The position numbers and the translations under genes are program-made. A stretch of DNA of 29,953 nucleotides from JBBIJR01 sp037445875 (GTDB taxonomy: Bacteria; CLD3; SB21), in contig JBBIJR010000043.1 in assembly GCA_037445875.1 (NCBI GenBank), positions 1 through 29,953 of the forward strand, read 5' to 3'. The notes beneath the pieces were generated by a model. The model made no database searches. It was not told the DNA's origin and saw only the letters and a program-made list of their open reading frames with translations. This document shows, one piece after another, positions 1 to 7,395 of this stretch (within the stretch, counting starts at the first letter, position 1; each line of letters opens with the position of its first letter).

Positions 1-484
1 AGTTGGTCAGAAGGAAGTGCCGCACGACCGCATCCGGTACGTCGTCCCTCAACGCCTCGTCGATGTGCCTCTTTTCGTGGTAGCGTTGAAGATCGACGCT
101 CATCATGGCCCGGATCGTACGGGTGAGACCGGTTCCGTAGGAGCGCGGGGCGATGTCTTCCACAATCAGTCCCCGCAGACGCTCTGCGGCATGGAATGCG
201 TAGTCCATCGCGACATGGCCTCCCATCGAATGCCCCAGCAGAAAAAACCGATCCAGCCGCTGCCCTTCCACGAACTCCTCCAGGTCCTGGCGCATGGAAC
301 GGATGGAGTGATCCGGGTCGTGCGGCGATGCGCCGTGGTTGCGCAAGTCCGGGGCCAGCACACGAACGTGCGCGGCGAGGACTTTCGCCAGGCTGTGCCA
401 GTTTCGTTCCGACCCCAGCAGGCCGTGCAGGATGACGAGCGTGTCCGGTCGGTCCGGTCCGTATTCGGCGAAGTGGAGCTGCAT
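1..484 (-). CDS. alpha/beta hydrolase, YbfF-like esterase (C-terminus missing)
   Basis: Reading from the ATG at 482-484 on the minus strand gives an open frame of about 161 residues that runs off the left edge of the window, so the C-terminus with the catalytic His is not seen. An HG-type oxyanion stretch (LHGLLGSERNW, residues 19-29) and the nucleophile elbow GHSMGG (Ser86) are clear, as is APDLRNHGASPH, which is typical of the YbfF/esterase branch of soluble alpha/beta hydrolases. The family hydrolyses short acyl esters or thioesters in the cytoplasm; the substrate here is unknown. No signal peptide is seen. It is divergent from the hydrolase starting at 556, with 71 bp between the two starts. 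Family assignment is firm; the physiological role is not. Confidence 0.85.
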   Translation of the reverse strand, partial: MQLHFAEYGPDRPDTLVILHGLLGSERNWHSLAKVLAAHVRVLAPDLRNHGASPHDPDHSIRSMRQDLEEFVEGQRLDRFFLLGHSMGGHVAMDYAFHAAERLRGLIVEDIAPRSYGTGLTRTIRAMMSVDLQRYHEKRHIDEALRDDVPDAVVRHFLLTN

Positions 485-555
485 ACTATTCCTTTGAAGC
501 AGAGCGGGAACCGACGTAAATTAGACGAAGCCATGCAGAATCGCAACCGGTAACC

Positions 556-1518
556 ATGGACCGAATTACCAACGTCGTCGTCATTCACGGACTCGCGGAC
601 GTTTCGAAATCATGGCATCGGCTCAAACCGTTCCTGGAGCCGCTGGGATTCCGCGTGTGGTTTTTTGATTATCCGACGTTCCGCAACGAGATGGACATTC
701 CTACCCTGGCCTTGGATCTGGAACGCTTCGTTTCGTCCGCGATCCCCGGCGATCCGTTCCAATGCGTGGCGCATTCTCAGGGAGGTTTGATCGCCGAGTG
801 GTACGACGCCGAGCACAACAACGATCGCCGATTACGCCGCGTGATCGCCGTCGGAACGCCCTTCCAGGGCAACAGCCTGCCGCTGCTCTTCCATCCGAAG
901 GTGGCGGAGCGCTGGCCGTTCAGCAGGAAACAAATACGGGGACTCCGGACATTCAGCCGGGTTCTTCGCAGACTGATCCGTCACCGGTTGAGACGGGGAC
1001 AGGACGGGGCCGGGTATTATTCGATCGTCGGATTCGCCCGGCGCTTTCTGCGCATCGAGGGAGACTTGGTCGTGGCCGTGTGCGAAGCCAACCGCAACGC
1101 CAGCTACTATGAACACACCCACGCCGGCATCGATGCTCTTCACGCGCCCGCGGATACGCCAACCGCGGTGCTGCGCAAGAATCACTTTCCCCTGAACTAT
1201 GTACGGTCCCTTCGAAAACCGGGCGACCCCTTCCCCGTGTTGTTGATTTCCGCTCTCGAAGCCGGTTTCGACGGGCACGTGCCGGAGGGTGTGTTCACCC
1301 ACTTTGCCGTGGTGATGCCTCAACGGCTCTCGGAATCCGTGGAGTGGCCTCCATATGTTCGTCTCTTAATGAGTAAGGCAACGGCGGATCCCGAGTACCG
1401 CATTGTATTCGGGCTCCTGAAGGATAGTGATCACGCAGAATTGTCGTGCCCGGACGGTAAATTCCGGGTCAGAACGGGCCGTTTCACGTATATTATCGAA
1501 AGCAAAGGACTCTTATGA
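556..1518 (+). CDS. alpha/beta hydrolase, lipase/PGAP1-like
   Basis: The 320-residue protein opens with VVVIHGLAD (oxyanion region) and has the nucleophile elbow AHSQGG with Ser74. Candidate triad partners are Asp170 in IEGDLVV, at the place where lipases of this group carry GDGVV, and His210 in KNHFPLN. About 100 residues follow the hydrolase core (from about 220); they look beta-rich and I do not recognise them as a known domain. A very basic linker lies at 131-150. No signal peptide is seen, so a cytoplasmic enzyme is expected. Its last four bases form an ATGA overlap with the next gene, so the two are probably translationally coupled. No strong Shine-Dalgarno precedes the ATG. Substrate unknown; an acylhydrolase acting on lipid or polyester is the natural guess. 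Confidence 0.8.
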   Translation: MDRITNVVVIHGLADVSKSWHRLKPFLEPLGFRVWFFDYPTFRNEMDIPTLALDLERFVSSAIPGDPFQCVAHSQGGLIAEWYDAEHNNDRRLRRVIAVGTPFQGNSLPLLFHPKVAERWPFSRKQIRGLRTFSRVLRRLIRHRLRRGQDGAGYYSIVGFARRFLRIEGDLVVAVCEANRNASYYEHTHAGIDALHAPADTPTAVLRKNHFPLNYVRSLRKPGDPFPVLLISALEAGFDGHVPEGVFTHFAVVMPQRLSESVEWPPYVRLLMSKATADPEYRIVFGLLKDSDHAELSCPDGKFRVRTGRFTYIIESKGLL

Positions 1519-1964
1519 ATCGGGCGCTGATTTCCTTTCTCGTTCTGCTGACCGCCGCATGCTCGTGCGGCAGGCCTCGCGAGGCCTATGTAGCTCATGT
1601 GGAGGAAAATGCTGAATCCATCCTGCCCCTGAGCCTGGTCTCCGTAGCGGGACTCCGGCAGGGCTACCGGGCCGATGCCCGGATGATTTTCACAGGAACG
1701 GCTACGATGGATTCGCTGATCATCGATATGGTGTTTGAACCTGGTGTCCCCACGAAATTCGTTCGCGGCCGATACCGCTGGACGCAGGCCGGACAACTTA
1801 TGACCGGAGATCTGATGTGCCGCGTTATCGAGTTCCAGGGCGGCCAGGGGGACCCGTCCAGCGTGGGAGGGACGTTCACGATCGTGCGGGAGGACATCGG
1901 GACCTGCAAGGTCTACGTTCCGACGACCGCCATGGAACATCCGGGGCGTTCCGCTCCGTACTGA
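1515..1964 (+). CDS. putative small lipoprotein
   Basis: A 149-residue protein starting inside the stop codon of the preceding hydrolase (ATGA overlap). Residues 1-16 form a short signal peptide ending in LLTAAC, so Cys16 is the likely lipidated residue, with a second Cys at 18; export and attachment to a membrane are inferred. The mature part is predicted beta-strand rich (for example FTGTATMDSLIIDMVF, GRYRWTQAGQLMTGDLMC, GGTFTIVRE) and could form a small beta-barrel or sandwich. I do not recognise the family. Coupling to the hydrolase suggests they are expressed together. Confidence 0.65.
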   Translation: MNRALISFLVLLTAACSCGRPREAYVAHVEENAESILPLSLVSVAGLRQGYRADARMIFTGTATMDSLIIDMVFEPGVPTKFVRGRYRWTQAGQLMTGDLMCRVIEFQGGQGDPSSVGGTFTIVREDIGTCKVYVPTTAMEHPGRSAPY

Positions 1965-1977
1965 TAAGGGCGATCGA

Positions 1978-2454
1978 ATGGAAACCGCTCTTCCGGGGAA
2001 TCCGTATCACGAACTCAGGCAACTGGCCCTTGAGACCACGCCGTCGCATCTGGATCTCGAGCTTCCCGCAGGCGAGGAAATTGTCTACGGCATGGTGATG
2101 GATTGGGACCTCGGCAAGGGGGTCGCCACGCTCACCTCGTTTCTCAACGGAGAGGCCAACCTGCTGGTCAGCTCAGGGGGAGGAGTCGTGGGAGGTGAGC
2201 AGTCGGCCGTGCGCGAGGAGGCGATCGCCTGCGTGAAGGCGGCCCAAACCTGCGTAAGCCGGGCGCAGCCTGCCGATTGGTTCCCGCTGCCGGACCACGG
2301 TTGCGTGCGCTTCTACTTCCTGACCAACCGATGCATCTACGCGGTTGAGGAACCGATTTCGAAGTTCGAGGACTTCACCTCCGCGTGGGTAGAGCTGTTT
2401 GACGCCGCCAATCGCGTGATCTCGCAGCTTCGCCTTCAGAGCGGGGACGAATGA
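1978..2454 (+). CDS. conserved-looking protein of unknown function
   Basis: A 158-residue soluble protein with no signal or membrane segment. AAGGGCG upstream of the ATG at 1978 is a plausible ribosome-binding site and the gene follows the lipoprotein by 13 bp. A glycine-rich segment (LLVSSGGGVVGGEQ, about 62-75) sits before an alpha-helical stretch (SAVREEAIACVKAAQTCV), followed by LPDHGCVRFYFLTNRCIYAVEE. This layout of alternating strands and long helices is reminiscent of small profilin/roadblock-like folds, but I cannot place it in a named family. It ends two bases before the convergent VOC gene. Confidence 0.6.
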   Translation: METALPGNPYHELRQLALETTPSHLDLELPAGEEIVYGMVMDWDLGKGVATLTSFLNGEANLLVSSGGGVVGGEQSAVREEAIACVKAAQTCVSRAQPADWFPLPDHGCVRFYFLTNRCIYAVEEPISKFEDFTSAWVELFDAANRVISQLRLQSGDE

Positions 2455-2455
2455 T

Positions 2456-2866
2456 TCATGCGCGATGCGGCATCATGGCCCGTGCAAAGGCGATGACGTG
2501 CCCGTCGGGATCCAGCACGTATCCGGCCAGATCGCCCCAGTCGCGCTCAGAGACGGGACTCAGTTCCCTCGCACCGTGCGCTACCGCACGGGTGTGGGCG
2601 ATCTCCGGATCCTCGACGCGCAGATAGAGTTCCGCGCGAGGCACGCCCCGGGCTCCGGCTGGATCGGGAAGCGCCTCTCCCAACAGACGGCGAATACCCG
2701 CGATCGGCATCAGTCCCAGCGTCACGTCGTCCAGGAGCGTGAATTCGGTCATACCCGGAACGTCCAGGGCCGGAGTCCTTTCCAGGACGGCGGTGTAGAA
2801 CGCGGTGCTCGACGCCTGATCGTCGACGTAGAGAATCAGGTTGACCGTTTGAATCGCCGTTTCCAT
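2456..2866 (-). CDS. VOC-superfamily protein (glyoxalase/bleomycin-resistance fold)
   Basis: The 136-residue protein has the beta-alpha-beta-beta-beta layout of a single VOC domain: NLILYVDDQASSTAFYTAVL at the N-terminus, a central strand LYLRVEDPEIAHTRAVAHGA and a C-terminal GYVLDPDGHVIAFARA. The C-terminal Asp-Pro-Asp-Gly-His motif is the usual place for a metal ligand or its replacement. Proteins of this group are dimeric; they include metal-dependent lyases and dioxygenases as well as antibiotic-binding proteins, so substrate cannot be assigned. It stands alone on the minus strand, convergent with the preceding gene. The ATG at 2864-2866 lacks a strong Shine-Dalgarno. Confidence 0.85.
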   Translation of the reverse strand: METAIQTVNLILYVDDQASSTAFYTAVLERTPALDVPGMTEFTLLDDVTLGLMPIAGIRRLLGEALPDPAGARGVPRAELYLRVEDPEIAHTRAVAHGARELSPVSERDWGDLAGYVLDPDGHVIAFARAMMPHRA

Positions 2867-2925
2867 CTACACGCCCATCCGATCGAAAGCGACCCGCGCG
2901 AGTCTGCTCCTCGCATGAATTTTGT

Positions 2926-2953
2926 TTGAAAGTTGACCAACATGCAGTACCAT
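2926..2953 (+). promoter_or_regulatory. sigma70-like promoter for the MgtC-like gene
   Basis: TTGAAA (2926-2931), 16 bp spacer, TACCAT (2948-2953). Transcription would begin near 2960, which supports the downstream ATG at 2989 rather than the in-frame TTG at 2926 as the start. Confidence 0.4.
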
Positions 2954-2988
2954 ACAAAACAAATTGCGGGTTTTTTGGGAGAATATCC

Positions 2989-3684
2989 ATGTCAATGCTA
3001 TTGGCCCCTTACGGAGAGTACTTGATCCGAATGCTCCTTGCCTCGTTGTTTGGGGGACTGATCGGCCTGGAGCGCGATATTCACGGGAGAGCGGCGGGCC
3101 TGCGTACGCACCTGCTGGTCAGTCTGGGCGCGGCGCTGTTCACGATACTGTCCGAGATCATCGCCCGGCGCTCGGATGGGGTGGGTTTCTCATCCGACCC
3201 TGCGCGCATCTCGGCGCAGATCGTAACCGGCATCGGTTTTTTGGGCGCAGGGGCCATCATCAAGGAGGGAGTGAACATTCGCGGTCTGACCACCGCCGCG
3301 TGCCTGTGGACCGTCGCGGCCGTCGGCATGGCGGCAGGAAGCGGCTACTTTGAAATGGCGGCCTTCACAACGCTGATTGCCTTGGCCAGCCTGATCGTGT
3401 TGAAGCTCGTCGAGCGCTTCTATCGAAAAGACTCGTACCGCCTGTTGAACATCGCCACGCCGATCGACGTAGACGCCTCCGACGTGATTGACCTGGTGAA
3501 GCGACCCCATCTCAAGGTCCTGAATTGCGACATCGAAAAAAACTACGAAACCGGAACGACGGTCACGCGCTCGACTATTCGCCTGTACCACCGAGGCATC
3601 ACCGACAAACTGGCCCACGGCATCATCGACTCGCTCGAACACTCCTCCCTGCGGATCCGGGAGATCAGCTGGCGCCACCGGTGA
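2989..3684 (+). CDS. MgtC/SapB-family membrane protein
   Basis: The chosen ATG at 2989 is preceded by GGGAGA at good spacing and gives 231 residues. The N-terminal half carries the family signature: RMLLASLFGGLIGLERD followed by the GRAAGLRTHLLVSLGAALFT segment, then hydrophobic segments including QIVTGIGFLGAGAIIKEG and GLTTAACLWTVAAVGMAAG, so about four to five transmembrane helices. The C-terminal roughly 75 residues are soluble and resemble the ACT-like tail found in longer members. MgtC is known for growth at low Mg2+ and, in pathogens, for acting on the F1Fo ATP synthase; many bacterial homologues are uncharacterised, so the role here is inferred only to be in ion homeostasis. No neighbour suggests a substrate. 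Confidence 0.9.
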   Translation: MSMLLAPYGEYLIRMLLASLFGGLIGLERDIHGRAAGLRTHLLVSLGAALFTILSEIIARRSDGVGFSSDPARISAQIVTGIGFLGAGAIIKEGVNIRGLTTAACLWTVAAVGMAAGSGYFEMAAFTTLIALASLIVLKLVERFYRKDSYRLLNIATPIDVDASDVIDLVKRPHLKVLNCDIEKNYETGTTVTRSTIRLYHRGITDKLAHGIIDSLEHSSLRIREISWRHR

Positions 3685-3706
3685 TGCAGAGCCGCTCGCG
3701 CGAGCA

Positions 3707-4165
3707 TCATTCCACGCAAGACACGCGCCGCATCGGAAAATCGATCTTCTTCCATTGGCCGCTGCTCACTCCTTCGATCGAAGCGGCCAGGGCCCCTTCT
3801 TCCGTCAGCCGGTAGATGATTCGTTGGGGAAAATCATGATCCGCGTTCTCAAAGACAACCTCGGTCTTTCCCCGTTTCACGGCCTTGAACTCGGCTTCCT
3901 GCTGTCGGGACGGCATTGCGATAAAGAACAGGCCGTCTTCACGCCGCTGAATCTGCATGTACTCGTATGCGACCGTCTGGCCGTCCGCCACCGTCCGGCT
4001 GAGGCCAAACATGCTTCCGCCGGACGGCTTCATCCACATCTCCGAATACTCACGTCCTTCGTGCGTCCCCATCCAGCACCCGGCCAACCACCCCGGCTCG
4101 GCGTCCGGTTTCGGCCCTGTGCCCGCCACAGACCACAAAAGTAGTAATAGCTGTACGGTGCTCAC
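3707..4165 (-). CDS. DUF6265-family exported protein
   Basis: Start is the GTG at 4163-4165, preceded by GGAGGGAAC on the minus strand. The 152-residue product has a short hydrophobic leader (MSTVQLLLLLWSVAG), then the pattern I associate with DUF6265: WLAGCWMGTHEGREYSEMWM, GGSMFGLSR, a central YEYMQIQRREDGLFFIAMPS, then VVFENADHDFPQRIIYR and a final LAASIEGVSSGQWKKIDFPM. The domain is probably a lipocalin-like beta-barrel; no biochemical function is known to me. It ends 22 bp from the convergent MgtC-like gene, with the perfect palindrome GCTCGCGCGAGC at 3694-3705 in between. Confidence 0.8.
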   Translation of the reverse strand: MSTVQLLLLLWSVAGTGPKPDAEPGWLAGCWMGTHEGREYSEMWMKPSGGSMFGLSRTVADGQTVAYEYMQIQRREDGLFFIAMPSRQQEAEFKAVKRGKTEVVFENADHDFPQRIIYRLTEEGALAASIEGVSSGQWKKIDFPMRRVSCVE

Positions 4166-4286
4166 GTTCCCTCCACAGGTAACGTTGTCGATGAATCCTC
4201 AACCATAGTAACACGAACAACCGAAAAAAGAAACCTGGATTCTTCTTTCCACGTATCTCGTAACTGTCCAACCGGGAGGCAAGATA

Positions 4287-4649
4287 ATGATCCATAAGGT
4301 AAACGTCAGCCAGAAGTTCGATCTGTTTGCGGAACACTGGAGCCCGAAGATCGTCGGCGAGCTCAACGGGCAGCAAGTAAAGCTCGTCAAATTCAAAGGG
4401 GAATTCGTCTGGCACAAACATGACCACGAGGACGAACTGTTCTACGTCGTGCGTGGATCCTTCGACATGCAGGTCCGCGATGGTGTTATCCGGATCTCGG
4501 AAGGAGAGTTCTTGATCGTACCGAGGGGCGTCGAGCACCGGCCCGTGGCGAATGAAGAGGTGCACGTGATCCTCTTCGAGCCCGCCACGACGATCAACAC
4601 CGGTGACCAGACAAACGATCGGACGCGAGTCATGCTGGATCGGATTTGA
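4287..4649 (+). CDS. single-domain cupin protein
   Basis: A 120-residue protein with both cupin motifs: WHKHDHEDELFYVVRG (metal ligands expected at the two His of HKH and the Glu after HDHED) and GEFLIVPRGVEHRPVANEEV (third His). This is the layout of small cupin_2 proteins that often bind Fe, Mn or Zn, with roles from isomerases and dioxygenases to stress proteins; no substrate can be inferred. GGGAGG seven bases before ATG is a strong ribosome-binding site. It is a monocistronic gene, followed by about 290 bp without a gene. Confidence 0.88.
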   Translation: MIHKVNVSQKFDLFAEHWSPKIVGELNGQQVKLVKFKGEFVWHKHDHEDELFYVVRGSFDMQVRDGVIRISEGEFLIVPRGVEHRPVANEEVHVILFEPATTINTGDQTNDRTRVMLDRI

Positions 4650-4880
4650 TCGCAGGCAGAAAGCTGAATTCGGCGTTAGACGGGGATGTGGATAGAAACC
4701 ACCCCCTGACCACCGCCATACGCCTGAAAACACCTCGCGAAGTACGTGGACAGGCGTAAGGAAGGAAACTTTTACTCGCTCCGTGAAGCCGCCTCAGTCC
4801 TACGAGGTACGACTCGAACATCCGTTGCGGTATGACCAAAAGCAGACTTTCTGTTGCAGAAAGCAGAAACTCAAATCTTC

Positions 4881-4909
4881 TTGAATTTCACTCATCCGCC
4901 TTGTACACT
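4881..4909 (+). promoter_or_regulatory. sigma70-like promoter of the DUF350/GSP-synthase operon
   Basis: TTGAAT (4881-4886), exactly 17 bp spacer, TACACT (4904-4909). Predicted transcription start near 4916, about 26 bp before the ATG at 4942. It is the best promoter match in the 290-bp gene-free stretch 4650-4941 and drives the longest operon of the window. Confidence 0.6.
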
Positions 4910-4941
4910 GTTTTGCTCATTTTTACCCACGGTGACTCACC

Positions 4942-5790
4942 ATGCACTGGCCAACTCTTTTGTTCGTCACAGCGGCGGTCGTCGTCCTTATTCTGATCGC
5001 CCGTCTTATTAATCAGTGGTTCATACGGGAACGGCTGACCGAAGCCCTCACCGCCCGGGACAACGCCGCGCTCGGCGTCGCCCTTGCCGGGTATGTGTTT
5101 GGCGTCCTGCTGATCATCGCAGACGTACTGACGGGACCTGCGCATGAGGACTGGAAGAGCGACGCGCTCTGGGTCGCCGTGTACGGCATCGCCGGCATTT
5201 TCTTTCTTGCGTTTGTGGCCACGATCGAGTTGCGTCTGCTGCTGTCTTCGGACGTACTCGCTTCGGTGCGCCAGGGCAACGTGGCCGGCGGCATCGCTTC
5301 CGGTGCCTGCTATGTGGCTACGGCCCAGATCATCGCGGCGACGGTCTCCGGCGAGAACGTGGGCGGCACCTGGACGGAGGCGCTGGCGTTCTTTGTAATC
5401 GGACAGATCACGCTGCTCTTCGTCACGTACGTCTTCCGTCTGCTCACGGCCTACAACGACGCCGATGAGATTCGCAAGGGCAATATCGCTGCATCCGTCA
5501 GCTACGCCGGCCTCCTGATCGCCGTATCGATCATCGTGGGCAACGCCGTACGCGGGGATTTCGTCGATTATCCCACCGGCCTGGTCGAATACGGAAAAGC
5601 CCTGCTGGTTGTAGCAGCTCTTTACCCCGTTCGTCAGTTTCTCGTTCAAGGACTGCTCCTGGGCTGCGGCTACGGCCTCTACGGCGGCAGGCTGGACGAG
5701 GAAATCGGCCGTGACCGAAACGCGGGGGCCGCTGTCATCGAGGCCGTCGCGTACATCGCCGCCGCTCTCCTCTCAGCGCGAATGATTTGA
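4942..5790 (+). CDS. DUF350-domain membrane protein (two tandem DUF350 units)
   Basis: The 282-residue protein is almost entirely hydrophobic, with about eight transmembrane helices in two similar halves. Each half contains the alternating pattern ending in a charged motif: NAALGVALAGYVFGVLLIIAD in the first and IRKGNIAASVSYAGLLIAVS in the second, both ending the way DUF350 repeats do (N-x-A-...-G-x-x-x-A-V/I). GGTGA precedes the ATG. DUF350 proteins are typically encoded beside glutathionylspermidine-synthase-like ATP-grasp genes, exactly as here (the next ATG is two bases after this stop). No activity has been shown to my knowledge; a transporter or membrane partner of the ATP-grasp enzyme is inferred. 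Confidence 0.88.
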   Translation: MHWPTLLFVTAAVVVLILIARLINQWFIRERLTEALTARDNAALGVALAGYVFGVLLIIADVLTGPAHEDWKSDALWVAVYGIAGIFFLAFVATIELRLLLSSDVLASVRQGNVAGGIASGACYVATAQIIAATVSGENVGGTWTEALAFFVIGQITLLFVTYVFRLLTAYNDADEIRKGNIAASVSYAGLLIAVSIIVGNAVRGDFVDYPTGLVEYGKALLVVAALYPVRQFLVQGLLLGCGYGLYGGRLDEEIGRDRNAGAAVIEAVAYIAAALLSARMI

Positions 5791-5792
5791 CG

Positions 5793-7061
5793 ATGATCCC
5801 CCAATCTTACGTGTCCTTTGCGGAGGAACTCCTCCGCAGCTGCCTGATCAATGATCCCTGGGTCGAGGGCCGCGAACGTTTCCGCATCGATCCCGTAGTG
5901 CTCGGCGCGACCGCGTATGAACGTTTGATGCGATCGGCCGAAGGTATCGGCCGGGTGTATGAGGAACTGGCCAGAATCGTGCTCAGAGAGCCGCAATGGC
6001 TCGATACATTTTTTCATCTGACGCCTTACCAGAAACTGATGTGGCTGGCCAGCGAAGGCCGATGGCACGGGATCGCACGCCTCGACCTCTTCGTGCTGAA
6101 CGACGGATCCATCCGGATGTGCGAGATGAATTCGGACACCCCCAGCGGAGAAGCGGAGGCCGTGTTGCTGAACCGTCTGGCACTCCGGGACCGTTCCGCT
6201 CTCCGGGACCCCAACGCCGATCTCGAACGTGCGTTTTGTTCCATGGTTTCGTCGTGCCACCTCGCCGGCATTCGGCGAGGCACCGGCCGCCCTCAGCGAA
6301 TCGGCATCGTATATCCCACCGAGATGACCGAGGACCTGTCGATGATTAGTCTGTATGAGCAATGGTTCGAGCGCCGCGGCTGGCCCGTTGGGCTGGGGTC
6401 ACCGTTCAATCTGCTCCGTACGCATGGGACGCTCACACTGATGGGCGAACCGGTCGACGTAATCCTCCGTCATTACAAAACCGACTGGTGGGGCGAGCGT
6501 TATCCAGCCTGGACGGACGAGGAGGAGTTCGCCGACCCCGATCCGCTTACCGGGCCTTTGGCCGCCGTACTCCAGTCCGAACTCGACCGCTCAGCGGTCG
6601 TCATCAATCCGTTCGGAACTGTGCTCACACAGAACAAACTCGCCATGGCTTTCTTCTGGAGATTCCCGGAGAAGTTCTCTCCGGCCGCTCAACGTGCGAT
6701 CCGATCGTTTATCCCCGAGACGTACCGCCTCGAGGATCTGGTGTCTACGCCCGACAGGACCAACTGGGTCTTGAAATCGGACTATGGATGCGAGGGAGAC
6801 GAAGTGGTCGTCGGACCCTGGGTGTCGGACGACGTGTGGCGGGAATCCCTGGAGAAGGCCGTCCCGGGGCGTTGGGTTGTTCAGCGGTTTTTCGAGGCCA
6901 AAGCGCTTGAAGGCAGCGACCTGCTGCCGAACTTCGGCGTGTTCTTGATCGGCGGGCGCGGCGCTGGGGTTTATACGCGCCTGTCCTCGCAGGCGACGGA
7001 TTGTCTCAGTCTGACGGCCGCCACGCTCGTCGACCATCCAGCAGATGCGGGTACCCACTAA
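5793..7061 (+). CDS. glutathionylspermidine synthase-like ATP-grasp protein
   Basis: About 422 residues, corresponding to the synthetase domain only; the N-terminal amidase domain of E. coli Gss is absent. Recognisable parts are the ARLDLFVLNDGSIRMCEMNS segment followed by DTPSGEAE (substrate/Mg region) and, in the C-terminal third, VLKSDYGCEGDEVVVGPW, which corresponds to the ATP-grasp loop; a Cys stands where family members usually have Arg (G-R-E-G), worth checking. Family members form an amide bond between a peptide carboxylate and an amine, at the cost of ATP; the amine acceptor here is unknown, as free-standing homologues are often of unproved specificity. I chose the ATG at 5793, two bases after the DUF350 stop, over the TTG two codons earlier. 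Its stop overlaps the ATG of the exporter (TAATG). Confidence 0.85.
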   Translation: MIPQSYVSFAEELLRSCLINDPWVEGRERFRIDPVVLGATAYERLMRSAEGIGRVYEELARIVLREPQWLDTFFHLTPYQKLMWLASEGRWHGIARLDLFVLNDGSIRMCEMNSDTPSGEAEAVLLNRLALRDRSALRDPNADLERAFCSMVSSCHLAGIRRGTGRPQRIGIVYPTEMTEDLSMISLYEQWFERRGWPVGLGSPFNLLRTHGTLTLMGEPVDVILRHYKTDWWGERYPAWTDEEEFADPDPLTGPLAAVLQSELDRSAVVINPFGTVLTQNKLAMAFFWRFPEKFSPAAQRAIRSFIPETYRLEDLVSTPDRTNWVLKSDYGCEGDEVVVGPWVSDDVWRESLEKAVPGRWVVQRFFEAKALEGSDLLPNFGVFLIGGRGAGVYTRLSSQATDCLSLTAATLVDHPADAGTH

Positions 7062-7387
7062 TGGCCTGGATCCACCTCATCATCGCTGGCCTGCTCGAGA
7101 TCGTCTGGGCCGTCGGTCTAAAACACACCGCGGGCTGGACAAGACTGTGGCCGAGCGTTGTCACGGCCGCTTGTATGATTCTGAGTTTTGTCTTTCTTTC
7201 ATCGGCCGTGCGCTCGCTGCCGATCGGCACCGCCTATGCGGTGTGGACCGGTATCGGTACGATGGGAACCGTGATCTACGGTATCGTGTTCCTGCGCGAA
7301 CCGGCGGACGCGGTTCGCCTCGTGTGTATCCTGCTGATCGTCAGCGGCATCGTTGGACTTAAGTTGCTCACCAGGACGAACGTCTGA
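7061..7387 (+). CDS. gdx: SMR-family guanidinium exporter Gdx/SugE
   Basis: A 108-residue four-helix SMR protein closely matching E. coli SugE in pattern: AGLLEIVWAVGLKHT with the essential Glu13, and GTAYAVWTGIGTMGTVIYGI followed by IVSGIVGLKLLT. The W-A-V-G-L-K after the Glu is characteristic of the Gdx (guanidinium/H+ antiporter) subtype rather than of the multidrug EmrE subtype. It acts as an antiparallel homodimer in the inner membrane. No guanidine riboswitch precedes it; it is translationally coupled to the ATP-grasp gene (TAATG), so control should come from the operon promoter at 4881. Its place here hints that the operon handles guanidino or polyamine compounds; that link is inference. 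Confidence 0.9.
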   Translation: MAWIHLIIAGLLEIVWAVGLKHTAGWTRLWPSVVTAACMILSFVFLSSAVRSLPIGTAYAVWTGIGTMGTVIYGIVFLREPADAVRLVCILLIVSGIVGLKLLTRTNV

Positions 7388-7395
7388 GGGAAGTC

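Noticed and set aside
3694..3705. Palindrome GCTCGCGCGAGC between the convergent MgtC-like and DUF6265 genes as a terminator
   Set aside because: No U-tract on either side; the palindrome has no loop bases. It may be chance in G+C-rich DNA.
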